Shown piece after piece: positions 1 to 10,250 of a DNA stretch of 64,000 bases (position 1 is the stretch's first letter; each line of letters starts with the position of its first letter). The notes under the pieces were generated by a model that was not told the origin of the DNA, did no database searches, and saw nothing but the letters and a program-made list of their open reading frames with translations. Both the position numbers and the translations under genes were made by a program. Source of the stretch: Limonium bicolor (lineage: Eukaryota; Streptophyta; Magnoliopsida; Caryophyllales; Plumbaginaceae); contig CM041776.1 in assembly GCA_023374045.1 (NCBI GenBank), positions 121,787,000-121,850,999 of the forward strand. Direction: 5' to 3'.

Positions 1-3000
1 CCAAACAATAACTAACGCTTTGGTGTTACAACGCCGTTAACCACCCACGTGGTTAACTAGGCAGAATAAATACAATGTATCGGTCTGATGATCAGACTCC
101 CGAGCATAGAATCTAACTTCCATATATATATAACATAACCAACCATACCGAGTATTTAATTTACACACACCTACAAACCATAATCATCCATCACTGTATA
201 ACAACGGTATCAAAATGTAACGCCTCGGGAGCACAGGTGCATCCCGGGCTCAACAACCAACATAGCCAAAAGTACGTCAACGACCTAGGACCTAGAGCCA
301 CTCTGCTTCTTCGATCCTCATCCTGCAATAAATATGGAGCCCCCGAGGGGGTCAGCAACCTTTGCTGGTATGGCTAACGCGCAGCCCATCGGCTACCGGG
401 ATACGCGCAACCAATTGTCATAATAACATGGCAATCATTTTAGAACATCCAACATATATATATAATATATATACCATAGCATAGCAAGGGAAATTGCATA
501 GCATCATACCAATACATAACACCGTAAACTTGGTCCTCACAAGGAACCTTCCACCATAGTTAGTATACCATGTGAGCCTAGAGATTTTTACCAACCCCAT
601 GTTAAGCTCGTTACCATCCTTGTTACCGTCCGGTTATATAGAACGGTTAACTTATACCAAAGGTGTGTCGGATATAGTAATCCCAAGCACACCGAAATAA
701 CATACGTATGCCCCTATGGCCCGACGTGAGTCAGTAACTAGCTTTGGATAAGCTAAGGGAAGGTAGAAACCAAATTGGAATACCACCTATACATACACCA
801 AGAGAGCCGAACCGGATATGATAACGACCCCCATCCATCACACGCGTGGCCGGAACAACGGACTCCTCACTCCCCCGATTAGCACTTGTTAGTGATCACA
901 CAATATTTTGTTAAGTCACATACAAGCAACATTTAGGTCTCGTTAGACAACCAAGGGAAAGAGTCATACCTTACACATCATAATGTATAACAACTGTAAA
1001 CTCTTTTCATGCCTTAATCTTATAAGGTCGTAACACACAGAAAAGCAAACAACACCCAAGCCGGTGTAAACCGGTAGGCAACAGACTGCAAGAAAACCAT
1101 ACCTTGGTCCTTGCCTCGTTTCGTTTCCACCTTGAGAGAATCCTATACACATTAGTAACGTCGGTTAATTATTTATTTAACTTCACACTTACTAAGTATT
1201 CAATATGATTGTATGACATGTTTTAATGTCTACCTTACCCTAGGTTACCTTCATTATACACCCTAGGGTTAACTACATAAGTCACATTCTTTTCTGTTTT
1301 TTTTTTTTACAAGTTTAGGCCCGACCGGACTTGCCGACCGGACTTGTCCATGTCCGGTCGATTCCAGAGAGTTTCTCCCTTCGGAAATTTAGCCCGACCG
1401 GACTTGCCAAGTCCGGTCCTATGTCCGGTCGATTCCAGTAACTCAATCCGTACACAAATTACAAGCCCGACCGACCTTGCAAGTCCGGTCCCAAGGTCGG
1501 TCCATTCCAGAAGCCAATTCTCTCGCAGGGTAAACTGGGCCGACCGAACTTGCAAGTCCGGTCGCAAGTCCGGTCTGCCCCAAATCTTTATTTTCCTTTT
1601 TACATTCAACTCCAAACTTCACCCCATATAACCTAGTACCCCCTAACCTCATCATTGGGCACTTCAAACACAACTTAAGCCATCCTTAAACACTCATAAA
1701 ACTCATTTTCTAATTCCTTAAGCCTTTACTTATATCTTCACAAAATTCCTAACACTTACAATGTTTTCTCCTAGTTTTTCAAGTGGTGTTTCATACCTAG
1801 GATAACTACTATCCCAAAAGCTTTCTCCTTATTTAACATCATCTCTCACAACTAATTCCTTATATCCTTCTTGAAACTCTTTTCCTAGTGTACACTTCTC
1901 CTTATTTTACCAAAGTTTGCCTAGGTATTTTCCTAAGTCTCAAGGTGACTTTGGTACTTACTAAATCTCAAGATCATGCCTAAGTCCTTATTACACTCTA
2001 GAGTACTTCCTAGTTTAACAAAATTCCTTAAAACATCATGAACTCCTTATTCATTTCCTACATTTTCTAACTCACCAAACCTTATGTAAACACTTAAAAC
2101 TTCTTACTTCTTACCTAAATTTTGACATGGATTCCCCTAGAACATTACTAAGCTTAAACACTTTGCTTTCTCCATTAAACACACAAGAACATCTAAAATC
2201 ACCAAGAACACTCTCATACACAACTTCACCAAATTTACACTACATTACAATATAGTGCATAATTTAAATTGCATGGCACTTAGGCCCTTAAAATGCATGG
2301 CTCTTAGGCCTTAAAATGCATGGCTCTTAGGCCCTTAAGTGCTAAATCATAAACACTGAATTTCCACAATATATATGCCTTTAACCTGCAAATACACTCA
2401 ACACACACATATGCCCTTTACTAGTCTCTTGAGAACACTTTACTAAGTCATTCACCATTTGCTCTTTAGGTAGTTTTAATAAGCATTTATAAGCTCATTT
2501 CTCCTAAGGCATTAAACAACATTAAGTTAGTAGATTTACCTCTTTTTCCAAAATACTTCCTTCTTGATTCCTTACAAAACCGTATGGTACTTTGATTCCT
2601 TGTCAAGTTCTAGACAATATACAACACCATAATGAGTATTCAAGCTTTGAGCTTCATCTCATTGTAAACCCTAATTTTACATTGTTTCAAAAACATTAAT
2701 GTAGTTGTTTTACCTTGATCTTTGAAGGAGTTTGAATATATATCAAGAGAGGACTCCACCTAGTCCATGAAGAGTTGAAATGAAGCTAGAACAAAGTCAC
2801 ACAAAGAGCTATATCAATGTGTATTTTCGGTCAAGGTAAGAACATGGAGGAAACATGATTTTTCTTTGAGATTCCTTACCTAGAAGCAAAGGAGATCAAC
2901 AATATGTCAAAAGACAAGCTCAAGCTCCTTCAATGGTGGAACACCTTGGCACCGAAATGGGGCTCTTGGAGTTTTGAGAAGATAGGAATGAAGAGCTTGA

Positions 3001-3832
3001 TGAGAGGAAGAGATTGGTGGTGTTTGTTTTTGATTTGAACAAGTGAGCAAGATTTTACAAGAGGTCAAAGTGGGAGTTCTAATGGTGGTAGTGGTATTAC
3101 CGAGAGAGAGCAAAGAAGAGAGGTAGAAGATGGTGTTTGGAAACCGTGGAATGAAGGAAAGAAATGAGAATGAGATAGGATTTGCTTTTAAGAAGATATT
3201 TATGCTTATAAAGTAAAAAGTAAGTTTTACTTAGTTTGCTTTACTTACTTATTACATTAACTAGAGAGTGGTGAGTCACCACACTTATAAAAACCGGCCC
3301 CCTTTATTAGTATGAGGGTATTTTAGTCTTTGTTTGTCAATTTAATTACTTAATACAACATATGTTATAAACTAGCTTATAAAAATCACTATTCACCTAA
3401 ACAAGGCACTTAGAAGTGAAATTTTTGATTTCCCATTAATATAGCCACCCAAATGTGATACTATATAGTACACATATATATTTAAGAGTAATGATGGACA
3501 TTTAGCCATTCAAAACTCATTTACAAGACAATTTTTCAAAAATGTGCTTTAAGACTTCTTAAAGCACATTTTGTGTTTAAACTTGTTTTCAAGCTTGGTT
3601 TTCTTTGGTAATTATTTAATATGTTCATTAATACATATATGAAGTCTTGGTAAGTTCATTAGGTCTTACCCACCTATTCCAAGCTTAGAGCACATTTTAG
3701 CTCTTATTGACTTTAAAGCACATTTTGTGTTTGCTTTTGTTTAATTTGTTTACTAGTGTTTTAAGACTCTTTTTAGTCTTAATAAATCATGTTTTAATGT
3801 TTAACCAACATACCAAGGTTTGGGGTATTTCA
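1..3832 (-). repeat. 3' LTR of the Ty3/gypsy element (left copy, cut by window edge)
   Basis: This is colinear with 10314-14145 over its whole length. It ends ...GGGTATTTCA at 3832, next to the polypurine tract. Long reading frames such as those near 1307-1673 and 2907-3113 recur in the other LTR and look non-coding. It contains a GC-rich decamer array (1316-1580), a small array of the motif GCATGGCTCTTAGGCC (2270-2335) and a short perfect hairpin at 339-351. Confidence 0.95.
1316..1580. repeat. GC-rich direct and inverted decamer array inside the LTR
   Basis: The motif CCGACCGGACTTG and its reverse complement CAAGTCCGGTC are repeated about ten times, spaced by short phrases such as TCGATTCCAG. 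The same array recurs in the other LTR (11645-11905). It lies just after a poly-T run and is much more GC-rich than the surrounding LTR. It may be a promoter or enhancer block, which is inference. Confidence 0.8.
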
Positions 3833-3833
3833 A

Positions 3834-3850
3834 TCTACCCCCCTTAAAAG
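3834..3850 (-). other. Polypurine tract next to the 3' LTR
   Basis: On the minus strand the tract reads CTTTTAAGGGGGGTAGA and lies directly before the TG of the left LTR. This is the expected site for plus-strand DNA priming. An identical 17-mer occurs at 4081-4097, just after the integrase stop. Confidence 0.8.
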
Positions 3851-4080
3851 AACTTTGTCCCCAAAGTTCATACTTCCCACATATCTTAATATTAGAACAC
3901 GGGAAACATCTTATAAACCACACTTCCAAAACATCATTACCAACACAACATCATACTTACACCACAACGGACTCGAGGTCCAAAACCACACAATACCATT
4001 CCATTCAGACACAACGGTCTGTAACATAACATAGACAATGTATACATATACATGTCGTACACAACCATAACCGAAACGGC

Positions 4081-4097
4081 TCTACCCCCCTTAAAAG
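4081..4097 (-). other. Second, identical polypurine tract
   Basis: This is an exact copy of the 17-base tract at 3834-3850, placed 247 bases further into the element between the integrase stop (4129) and the LTR. It could act as an extra plus-strand priming site or be the remnant of a small duplication. Confidence 0.6.
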
Positions 4098-4128
4098 GGG
4101 TACGCCCCGTACCCTATACATATAAACA

Positions 4129-5572
4129 CTAAGAAGCAAACAATGACGGGTGCTTCGCCTTCATCTTTTCTTCCAGCTCCCAAGTGGCCTCCTCAACGTC
4201 CTGGTTAGACCAGAGGACCTTCACCAGTCTCACGGACTTATGGCGAGTGTCTCGAGTCTTAGTATCCAGAATCCGTACCGGAGTCTCCACTGATCGCATG
4301 GTCGGCTCTAAAGTTAGCCTTTCCGGCTGAAGCACATGAGACGGATGAGACATATACTTCTTCAACTGGGACACATGAAATACATCATGTACCTTGCCCA
4401 GCTCGGCGGGTAAATCAAGTCTATAAGCTACCGGGCCGATCCGCTCCGTCACAACATAAGGACCCACATATTTCGGGCTCAACTTGCCCTTCTGGCCAAA
4501 ACGAAACACTCCCTTCATGGGGGATACTCTCAAAAATACCTGATCGCCCACGGCGAACTCCAGGTCACGTCGGCGCACATCTGCGTACGACTTCTGTCTA
4601 TCCTGAGCTGCTTTCATATTAGCCCTGATCTGGCGAACTTCTGCCTGAACTTGCTCAAGATACTCTGGTCCTATAATGACCGTCTCACTCGACTCATCCC
4701 AGCATAATGGCGTGCGGCATGGTCTACCGTACAATGCCTGGAAGGGAGACATCTTGATCGATGCATGATAACTGTTGTTGTAACTAAACTCGATCAGATG
4801 TAACTTATCAATCCAGCTGGTCTGAAAGTCAAGTGCACATGCACGTAGCATATCCTCAAGTGTCTGTATGGTGCGCTCACTCTGACCATCGGTCTGTGGG
4901 TGAAACGCCGTACTCAATTTCAGTTCAGTACCTAGTGCCTCTCGCGTAGACTTCCAATATCTGGATAGGAATCTGGTATCTCTGTCGATACAATCGTTTT
5001 CGGAACCCCATGATGTCTTACTATCTCTCTGTCGAAGAGCTCTGCAAGCTTAGCCACTTTCCAGGTGTCCTTCATCGGTATGAATCGAGCCACCTTGGTC
5101 AGTCGGTCTACCACAACCCAAATCATATTCAGACCTCCCCTCGTAGGCGGAAGCCCTACCACGAAGTCCATAGATATGTCATGGAACTTCCACTCCGGCA
5201 CTGGCATTGGCTGCACCATACCACCAGGCCGTCGGTGCTCAAACTTGACCTTCTGACAAGTGAGACACCTCAACACATAGTCATTCACATCCTTTTTCAT
5301 TCCAGTCCACCAAAATATCTTTTCATACCTTTATACATCTTTGAAGCTCCGGGGTGAATCGATGTCGTAGAACAATGGGATTCACTCAGTATGCGCTCCT
5401 TCAGCTCAGCGCTACTCCTCGGTATACACAACCGGCCATTAAGCCTAATCAGGTCATCATCGTGGAGTCTGAAGTCATACTTCTGACCCTCGAATGTGCC
5501 ATCAATAAGCTTCTGTCTAATTTCCACCATATACTGATCCGTCATCTGAGCACTCCGCACCTCTTCAACCAA
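4129..5572 (-). pseudogene. Integrase with chromodomain-like C-terminus (frameshifted)
   Basis: Three minus-strand frames (5572-5297, 5300-4932, 4917-4129) together make one integrase, so two frameshifts separate them. The N-terminal zinc finger shows the pairs H-H (SESHCSTTSIHPG) and C-C (CLTCQKVK). The first catalytic Asp is in DISMDFVVGLP. The second Asp region, near 4990, is disturbed by the second frameshift. The catalytic Glu is in TDGQSERTIQTLEDM. The C-terminus has the GPY/F-type segment GPYVVTERIGPVAYRL and a short tail ending VEEATWELEEKM, which resembles a reduced chromodomain. It joins cDNA to chromosomal DNA. Very few in-frame stops are seen, so the breaks may be recent or technical. 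Confidence 0.88.
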
Positions 5573-5586
5573 GCCAGTATGAGAGA

Positions 5587-6324
5587 CTAGCGAATGAGAG
5601 AGTGTGCTCGGCGACTCAATGCGTCAGCTACCACGTTTGCCTTACCCTCCTTGTACTGTAAATTGATGTCATAATCATTCAAGAATTCAACCCACCTTCT
5701 CTGCCTCATGTTCAACTCTTTCTGAGTGAACAAGTATTTTAAACTCTTGTGGTCAGAATAAATCGTCACACTTACCCCATACAAGTGATGTCGCCATATC
5801 TTCAGTGCGAAGACAATGGCCCCCAATTCTAAGTCGTGGGTAGGGTAGTTCTCCTCATGCTTCTTCAGCTGTCGGGAGGCGTAAGCCACGACCTTCCCGT
5901 GTTGCATCAACACACAACCCATACCCCTGCCTGATGCGTCGCAATAGACCTCAAAACCATCTGGACCGTCTGGTAATGTCAGAACCGGTGCAGATGTCAG
6001 AGCATCCTTGAGACTCGTGAAAGCTCTCTCACAGTCGACTGTCCACTCGAATGGTGCATCCTTCTTCATCAAGGAAGTCATTGGCTTCGAGACACTGGAG
6101 AAGTCCTTCACAAACCTCCTATAATAACCTGCCAGACCGAGGAAGCTCCTGATGTCGGTAACTGTCTTCGGCCTAGGCCAGGTGCGCACTGCATCTATCT
6201 TTGCCGGATCAACAGCGATCCCGGCCTCAGAAATCACATGTCCAAGGAATGATACTTGGTTCAACCAAAATTCACACTTAGAAAATTTAGCATACAGCTG
6301 ATTTTCCTCAACGTTGCAATACAT
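5587..6324 (-). CDS. Ty3 RT C-terminal part and RNase H domain
   Basis: This frame continues pol after reverse transcriptase and overlaps the RT frame by 17 bases, which marks a frameshift. It starts with the RT connection ([19 protein letters not shown]). RNase H follows, with the motifs [25 protein letters not shown] and [11 protein letters not shown], which supply the acidic active-site residues. The end ([10 protein letters not shown]) is the standard border with integrase in plant Ty3 elements. It degrades the RNA strand of the RNA:DNA hybrid. The domain looks full length. Confidence 0.92.
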   Translation of the reverse strand: MYCNVEENQLYAKFSKCEFWLNQVSFLGHVISEAGIAVDPAKIDAVRTWPRPKTVTDIRSFLGLAGYYRRFVKDFSSVSKPMTSLMKKDAPFEWTVDCERAFTSLKDALTSAPVLTLPDGPDGFEVYCDASGRGMGCVLMQHGKVVAYASRQLKKHEENYPTHDLELGAIVFALKIWRHHLYGVSVTIYSDHKSLKYLFTQKELNMRQRRWVEFLNDYDINLQYKEGKANVVADALSRRAHSLIR

Positions 6325-7216
6325 CTCTCAGGTGGCTTTCATGCTCACCTCTCGATTTCGAATACACAAGTATGTCATCGATGAAGACTACCACTGATTT
6401 GTCCAACTGATCTTGGAACAAACGGTTCATTAAGTCCATGAACTTTGCTGGTGCATTTGACAAGCCAAACGGCATAACTGTGAACTCATAATGCCCATAC
6501 CTAGTTCTGAATGCTGTCTTTGTCTTTTCGATATCACTGTCACGGATGGCAATCTGGTGGTATCCGGAACGTAGGTCTATCTTGGAGAATACTGATGCTC
6601 CCCTCAGCTGATCAAATAGATCGTCGATGCGTGGTAAGGGGTAACGGTTCTTCACCGTAACAGCATTCAGCTCCCGATAATCAATACATAGGCGGAGGCT
6701 ACCATCCTTCTTCTTCACGAAGAGAACCGGCGCTCCCCATGGTGACACACTAGGGCGGATAAAGCCCTTGTCGAGTAGGTCTCTCAGCTGCTCCTTGAGC
6801 TCTGTCATCTCTGCTGGAGCCATACGGTAAGGTGCTTTCGCAATGGGTCCGGTGCCCGGAATTAGATCAATCTCAAACTCAACCTCTCGTGCTGGCGGCA
6901 TGCCTGGCGGTTCCTTAGGAAATACGTCAGGAAACTCCGACACTACCGGCACATCTGGGCTAAACTCAGGGTCTCTCTCTATGTCCTGGACATAGCAGAG
7001 GTATACATCATTTCCCCGTCGCAACTCATGATACATGGCCATGGCGGTGATGATCTGTGTCGAAGGCTCCCTGGGCCTCTGGCGGTATGATATAGTAACC
7101 CCAGATGGACTCCTAAGAAGCAGTCGATGCTCGGCACATAGGATTCTACCCTTGTACCGCTCCAACCAGTTCATCCCGACAATCACATCAAAACCTAGTC
7201 CGTCGAACTCTATCAA
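6308..7216 (-). CDS. Ty3 reverse transcriptase (with end of protease)
   Basis: The frame begins with the protease tail ([16 protein letters not shown]), followed by a linker. The polymerase has the conserved blocks [50 protein letters not shown] and the catalytic [10 protein letters not shown]. It copies genomic RNA into cDNA inside the virus-like particle. It is offset by one base from the upstream protease frame and from the downstream RNase H frame. All visible catalytic motifs are intact. Confidence 0.95.
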   Translation of the reverse strand: MIEFDGLGFDVIVGMNWLERYKGRILCAEHRLLLRSPSGVTISYRQRPREPSTQIITAMAMYHELRRGNDVYLCYVQDIERDPEFSPDVPVVSEFPDVFPKEPPGMPPAREVEFEIDLIPGTGPIAKAPYRMAPAEMTELKEQLRDLLDKGFIRPSVSPWGAPVLFVKKKDGSLRLCIDYRELNAVTVKNRYPLPRIDDLFDQLRGASVFSKIDLRSGYHQIAIRDSDIEKTKTAFRTRYGHYEFTVMPFGLSNAPAKFMDLMNRLFQDQLDKSVVVFIDDILVYSKSRGEHESHLRDVLQR

Positions 7217-7508
7217 GTCGATCGGAAACTCCTCATCCCTGATTCGAACAACAGCATCTCGGTAGTAGCGGGTACATCTGATCCGCTTTTTCGACGGAGA
7301 GTGACCATGAAGTCTGGCATCTCTTCACCGTCTAACCCCAGCCTCTTCGCAAATGATAGCGAAATGAATGTGTGTGAGGCTCCAGAGTCGAACAAGATCG
7401 ATGCATCCACGCCATTCACTGGAAAGGTACCGGTGAGGATTGTGCCGCTCTTGCCGGCTTCTGCCTTATTGCAGACACTCAGTATACCTCCCGTTCCGAG
7501 TGCACAGC
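7213..7508 (-). CDS. Ty3 aspartic protease
   Basis: The active-site motif [12 protein letters not shown] identifies a retropepsin-type aspartic protease, which matures gag-pol. The frame stays open upstream of the first possible start as far as 7508, where an acceptor AG (7510-7509) is predicted. Joining there to the donor at 8574 puts protease in frame with the last gag exon. This suggests the protease is made only from RNA spliced at that intron, or else by frameshifting. A frameshift near 7215 separates it from the RT frame. Confidence 0.85.
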
Positions 7509-8574
7509 CTAATTCATTGGCAAACTAATAGTATTGGGTAACAACACGGTTTATATGCTTCAAACAACTCCACTTTATTCATTAACACACTCTTTTTACA
7601 ACATTCATTGGATTACACTGTCGCCATGATTCACACTTACAACATCCTTAACACATGCGGGTTTATCACATCACACAATTATACAAGGCTTAAAACTGCC
7701 TGAAGGTCAAATTTAAACGTCCGGGTTTCATGTGTGTGGCATTGATCACTGCCGACGGTGCGGTATTCAGTTTGATCTTCCTGATGCCATGGTATAGCAT
7801 CCTTGATTGCCCACCCATGATTAATACATCTCCCGATTTCAACAACATCTTCCTTGCGAGGTCAGCACGCTTCTGCTCGCCATACACAAACACTGCGGTA
7901 TCACCAATGGACCAAGACACCACGGGTACTCCCTTACTTAGAGACTCGGGTGACTCGTCCTTGTCTTGGTGCATACCTAACCGTCCACCTTTCTGGTAGA
8001 AGTTTACAATGCATAGATCTGCTTTTACACTTGGAATTGATTTCGTTTCAACTTGCTGAGCAATTCCCACGGCGTGGTTAACGACCGCGTGGAACTCCTC
8101 TGGTATACTTGATACTGTTGCTCCATCTTCAGCTCGTACTTCCTGATATGACTTGGTGTAAGGGTTCCAGTCCTTACCCATGCACATCATCTTCAATTGC
8201 ATCCTTGCTGCCGTTCGGGTATTCGGGTGTGTAGAACCCTCCTGGTTTTGCTCCAAGTTCGTCGCATCGTCTGATGATATGGATTTGTGCTGCCGGTGTC
8301 AGGTATCCATTTAAAAGTATCATACCTGGCTGGATGACCTGACATTGCTCCAATGGAAAGTCGGTGATGTCGATGGTGGTTCTTCAGGGTTTGGTGTGGG
8401 CGGGATTGGATAGCAGATATTGAAGGTTCCTAAGTTTCCAAATTGCCTAACTTTAGGTGTTTTCCACATTATATTCTAACTCTTTACTTATATGTTTATA
8501 CCCTTAGACTTGCTAACATTCATGCATGAAATGCGGTAAGCAATCACTTTTTCATTTATCAGTTTAGGCGGTAC
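7509..8574 (-). other. Predicted intron C between gag and pol, containing the AlkB frame
   Basis: The donor CCAG|GTACC at 8574 lies three codons before the gag stop. The acceptor AATTAG|GC is at 7509. Splicing would create a Gly codon from one base of gag and two bases before 7506, and from there the frame is exactly that of the protease with no stop. The intron is 1066 bp and contains the AlkB-like frame plus about 180 bases on either side without coding signal. No transcript evidence is available, so this is inferred from splice sites and frame continuity. Confidence 0.55.
7690..8383 (-). CDS. AlkB/ALKBH1-like 2-oxoglutarate Fe(II) dioxygenase inside a retrotransposon
   Basis: This resembles the ALKBH1 branch of the AlkB family, which oxidatively removes methyl groups from nucleic acid bases. 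In order it shows PGMILLNGYL, then PGGFYTPEY and LKMMCMGKDWNP. The Fe(II) motif HxD is in GRLGMHQDKDES, then SWSIGDTAVFVYG, LKSGDVLIMGG, the distal Fe ligand His in MLYHGIRKI, and the 2-oxoglutarate motif in PGRLNLTFRQF. All metal and co-substrate residues are therefore present. The C-terminal 188 codons are one open frame (8256-7690). The N-terminal part (8383 to about 8200) lies in another frame, and one extra G near 8197 accounts for the shift. No start codon is clear; the first in-frame Met is near 8325. It lies between gag and protease in the same orientation as the element. Confidence 0.9.
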
Positions 8575-8916
8575 CTGGTCTCGAAGAGGATCCTGGTGCC
8601 TCTGACCGGTCCACCACATTCAGGGCGGCCTTGCCGGACCCCGTAGCCTTCCCCTTCTGGGATTCAGTGTACTTCTTGTCAGAAGTCTGCTGAGTAATCG
8701 CCTTCGGGCCTTCAGTGGTCGTGGTAGTATTACCCTTCCACTGCCCCTTTGGCTTATAGTTCCTGCTGTTGGGGTTCGTCCAACACTCAAACTCACGGTG
8801 CCCCATCTTCTGGCAGTGACGACACCTCACATCATTCCCCTTGCAGTCTTTGCCGGGGTGGTCTCCATTGCACCACTTACAGTAAAAGTGGCGCTCCGGT
8901 CCAGAACCCGCGCTAG

Positions 8917-8998
8917 CTGCTTCAACAACACACAATCAATACTCACTTCCATCTTAACAACACACACCTCAACTAGATACACATGGTTAAGTAATTAC
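8917..8998 (-). other. Predicted gag intron B (82 bp)
   Basis: Donor AAGG|GTAATTAC and acceptor TTGAAGCAG|CTAGC. The intron is phase 1. The joined codon GCT continues directly into the zinc-knuckle exon (8916 onward). Read through, the intron contains stops. Confidence 0.6.
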
Positions 8999-9256
8999 CC
9001 TTAGGCGGGTAGGAGCGTAGAGGCTTCGCCGCGTACGCATACGTGAGCTTCAGTGGCTCATCAGCTGTGGTGGTCTGGGCTTGGCCCTTGTCACCCTGGT
9101 ACTGGCCCTTCTGGGGCTGAGGGTAGGGTTTCTTTTCTTTCCTCCCCCATACCCTTGCTGACTCTGGCCCTCGTTGGTGGCCTTGCGCTTGTGCGCATTC
9201 TCCTCGTCCCTCAGACGGACGGTAATTTCAACCTTAGCAGCGGCATGATAGCACTC

Positions 9257-9359
9257 CTGGAATTTTAGGATGTCAGTCATGCCCCGCAAAACAACTTACC
9301 AACTCACATTAACATTCACTCATGGTATAGATTGATTCACAATAAGGTACTCTAATTAC
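9257..9359 (-). other. Predicted gag intron A (103 bp)
   Basis: Donor TTGCAG|GTAATTAG and acceptor AAATTCCAG|GAGTGC. The intron is phase 0. It joins ...EYTTLQ to ECYHAAAKVEITVRL in frame and removes in-frame stops. The donor shares GTAATTA with intron B. Confidence 0.6.
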
Positions 9360-10233
9360 CTGCAAGGTAGTATACTCAGCTGGCCCCATCCCATAGCGGA
9401 GACGGTGGCTAAGACCATTGTAGAACCGGTTCACCAACACCGGTTCGAATACCCAAGGTCTGGTAACAGGTGGATAAGGCCGGTGAATGCGGTGTAGTAG
9501 TCATCAACCGACATCTTATCCCCCTGCCTCAGACTATCCAGCTCGAGGCGCTTGCCTCCTGCACGTGTACCGGGTAGTACTTGGCTCGCAGCAGAGCCGT
9601 GTACTCCCTCCAACCAAATTCAGGATCAGCCATCCTGTCCTCCTTCACCAATTTCCACCAACTCTGCGCCGTACCCTTCAAGTAGTAGGCAGCAAGACGG
9701 ACCTTAGCTTCAGCAGGTACTGCCAAGGTCTCGTAGGCGGTCTCCAGTTCGGAGATGTACGCCTCCAGCTTTCGAGGATCAGTCTCCCCATTAAATGATG
9801 GCGGTCTAAGATCAGCCAACGCCTTGACCCAATTGGTCTCTCGTGGCGGTGGTGGTGGTGGCTGAACTCCGGGCTGTTGCCCTTGCTGTATAGCAGCAAC
9901 CAAGTCGGGTACCAACTGGGCTACGGCGGCTGCAACTGCCTCAGCCATAGTCTGTGCCGTAGTATCATCGCCCTGGTTACCCAAATCTCCAGTACCGCGC
10001 CCGCGGCCTCTCCTCGTGGTCTACCTGCCATCTGAATTCATATGAACATTTCATTAGCATTATGCTTGCACACTTATCGGTCCAATGGTTATAGCATCTT
10101 CCCGACAACCAGGTAATTCCACACTTAGTTAGTGGTTAACCCTTCCAAATCTGTTCACTTAGGTAACTGTAGCTAGGTTTCCTAACTCGGTATATCCCTA
10201 AGCTCGGTATTCTAGTCATCAGAGCGATACTTC

Positions 10234-10245
10234 GCTCTGATACCA
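10234..10245 (-). other. Primer binding site for initiator methionine tRNA
   Basis: On the minus strand this reads TGGTATCAGAGC, the usual complement of the 3' end of plant tRNA-iMet. It starts 5 bases after the 5' LTR. It fixes the element orientation and marks 10251 as the LTR edge. The stretch from here to the gag ATG at 10031 is the untranslated leader and shows nothing else. Confidence 0.9.
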
Positions 10246-10250
10246 CTTTT

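Larger units (their letters stand above)
8564..10031 (-). pseudogene. Ty3 gag with CCHC zinc knuckle, two predicted introns, several frameshifts
   Basis: ATG at 10031 gives a basic RGRG-type start. After it come an Ala-rich stretch, a Pro run, and the retrotransposon gag domain (LRPPSFNGETDPRKLEAYI, LKGTAQSWWKLV, ALLRAKYYPV, RLELDSLRQGDKMSVDDYY, VNRFYNGLSHRLRYGMG). The last exon has zinc-knuckle cysteines (YCKWCNGDHPGKDC and CRHCQKMGHREFECW) and a Ser/Lys-rich tail ending at 8564. The coding pieces lie in different frames (changes near 10010, 9560, 9480 and 9080), yet in-frame stops inside each piece are rare. Gag forms the particle and binds RNA. Two small GT-AG introns and the larger intron C are predicted. 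Confidence 0.88.

Noticed and set aside
1307..1673. Frames of about 100 residues in both LTR copies
   Set aside because: Produced by the GC-rich decamer array; both strands and several frames are open.
2907..3113. 68-residue minus frame repeated at 13237-13428
   Set aside because: The second copy is frameshifted, there is no known motif, and it lies in the LTR.
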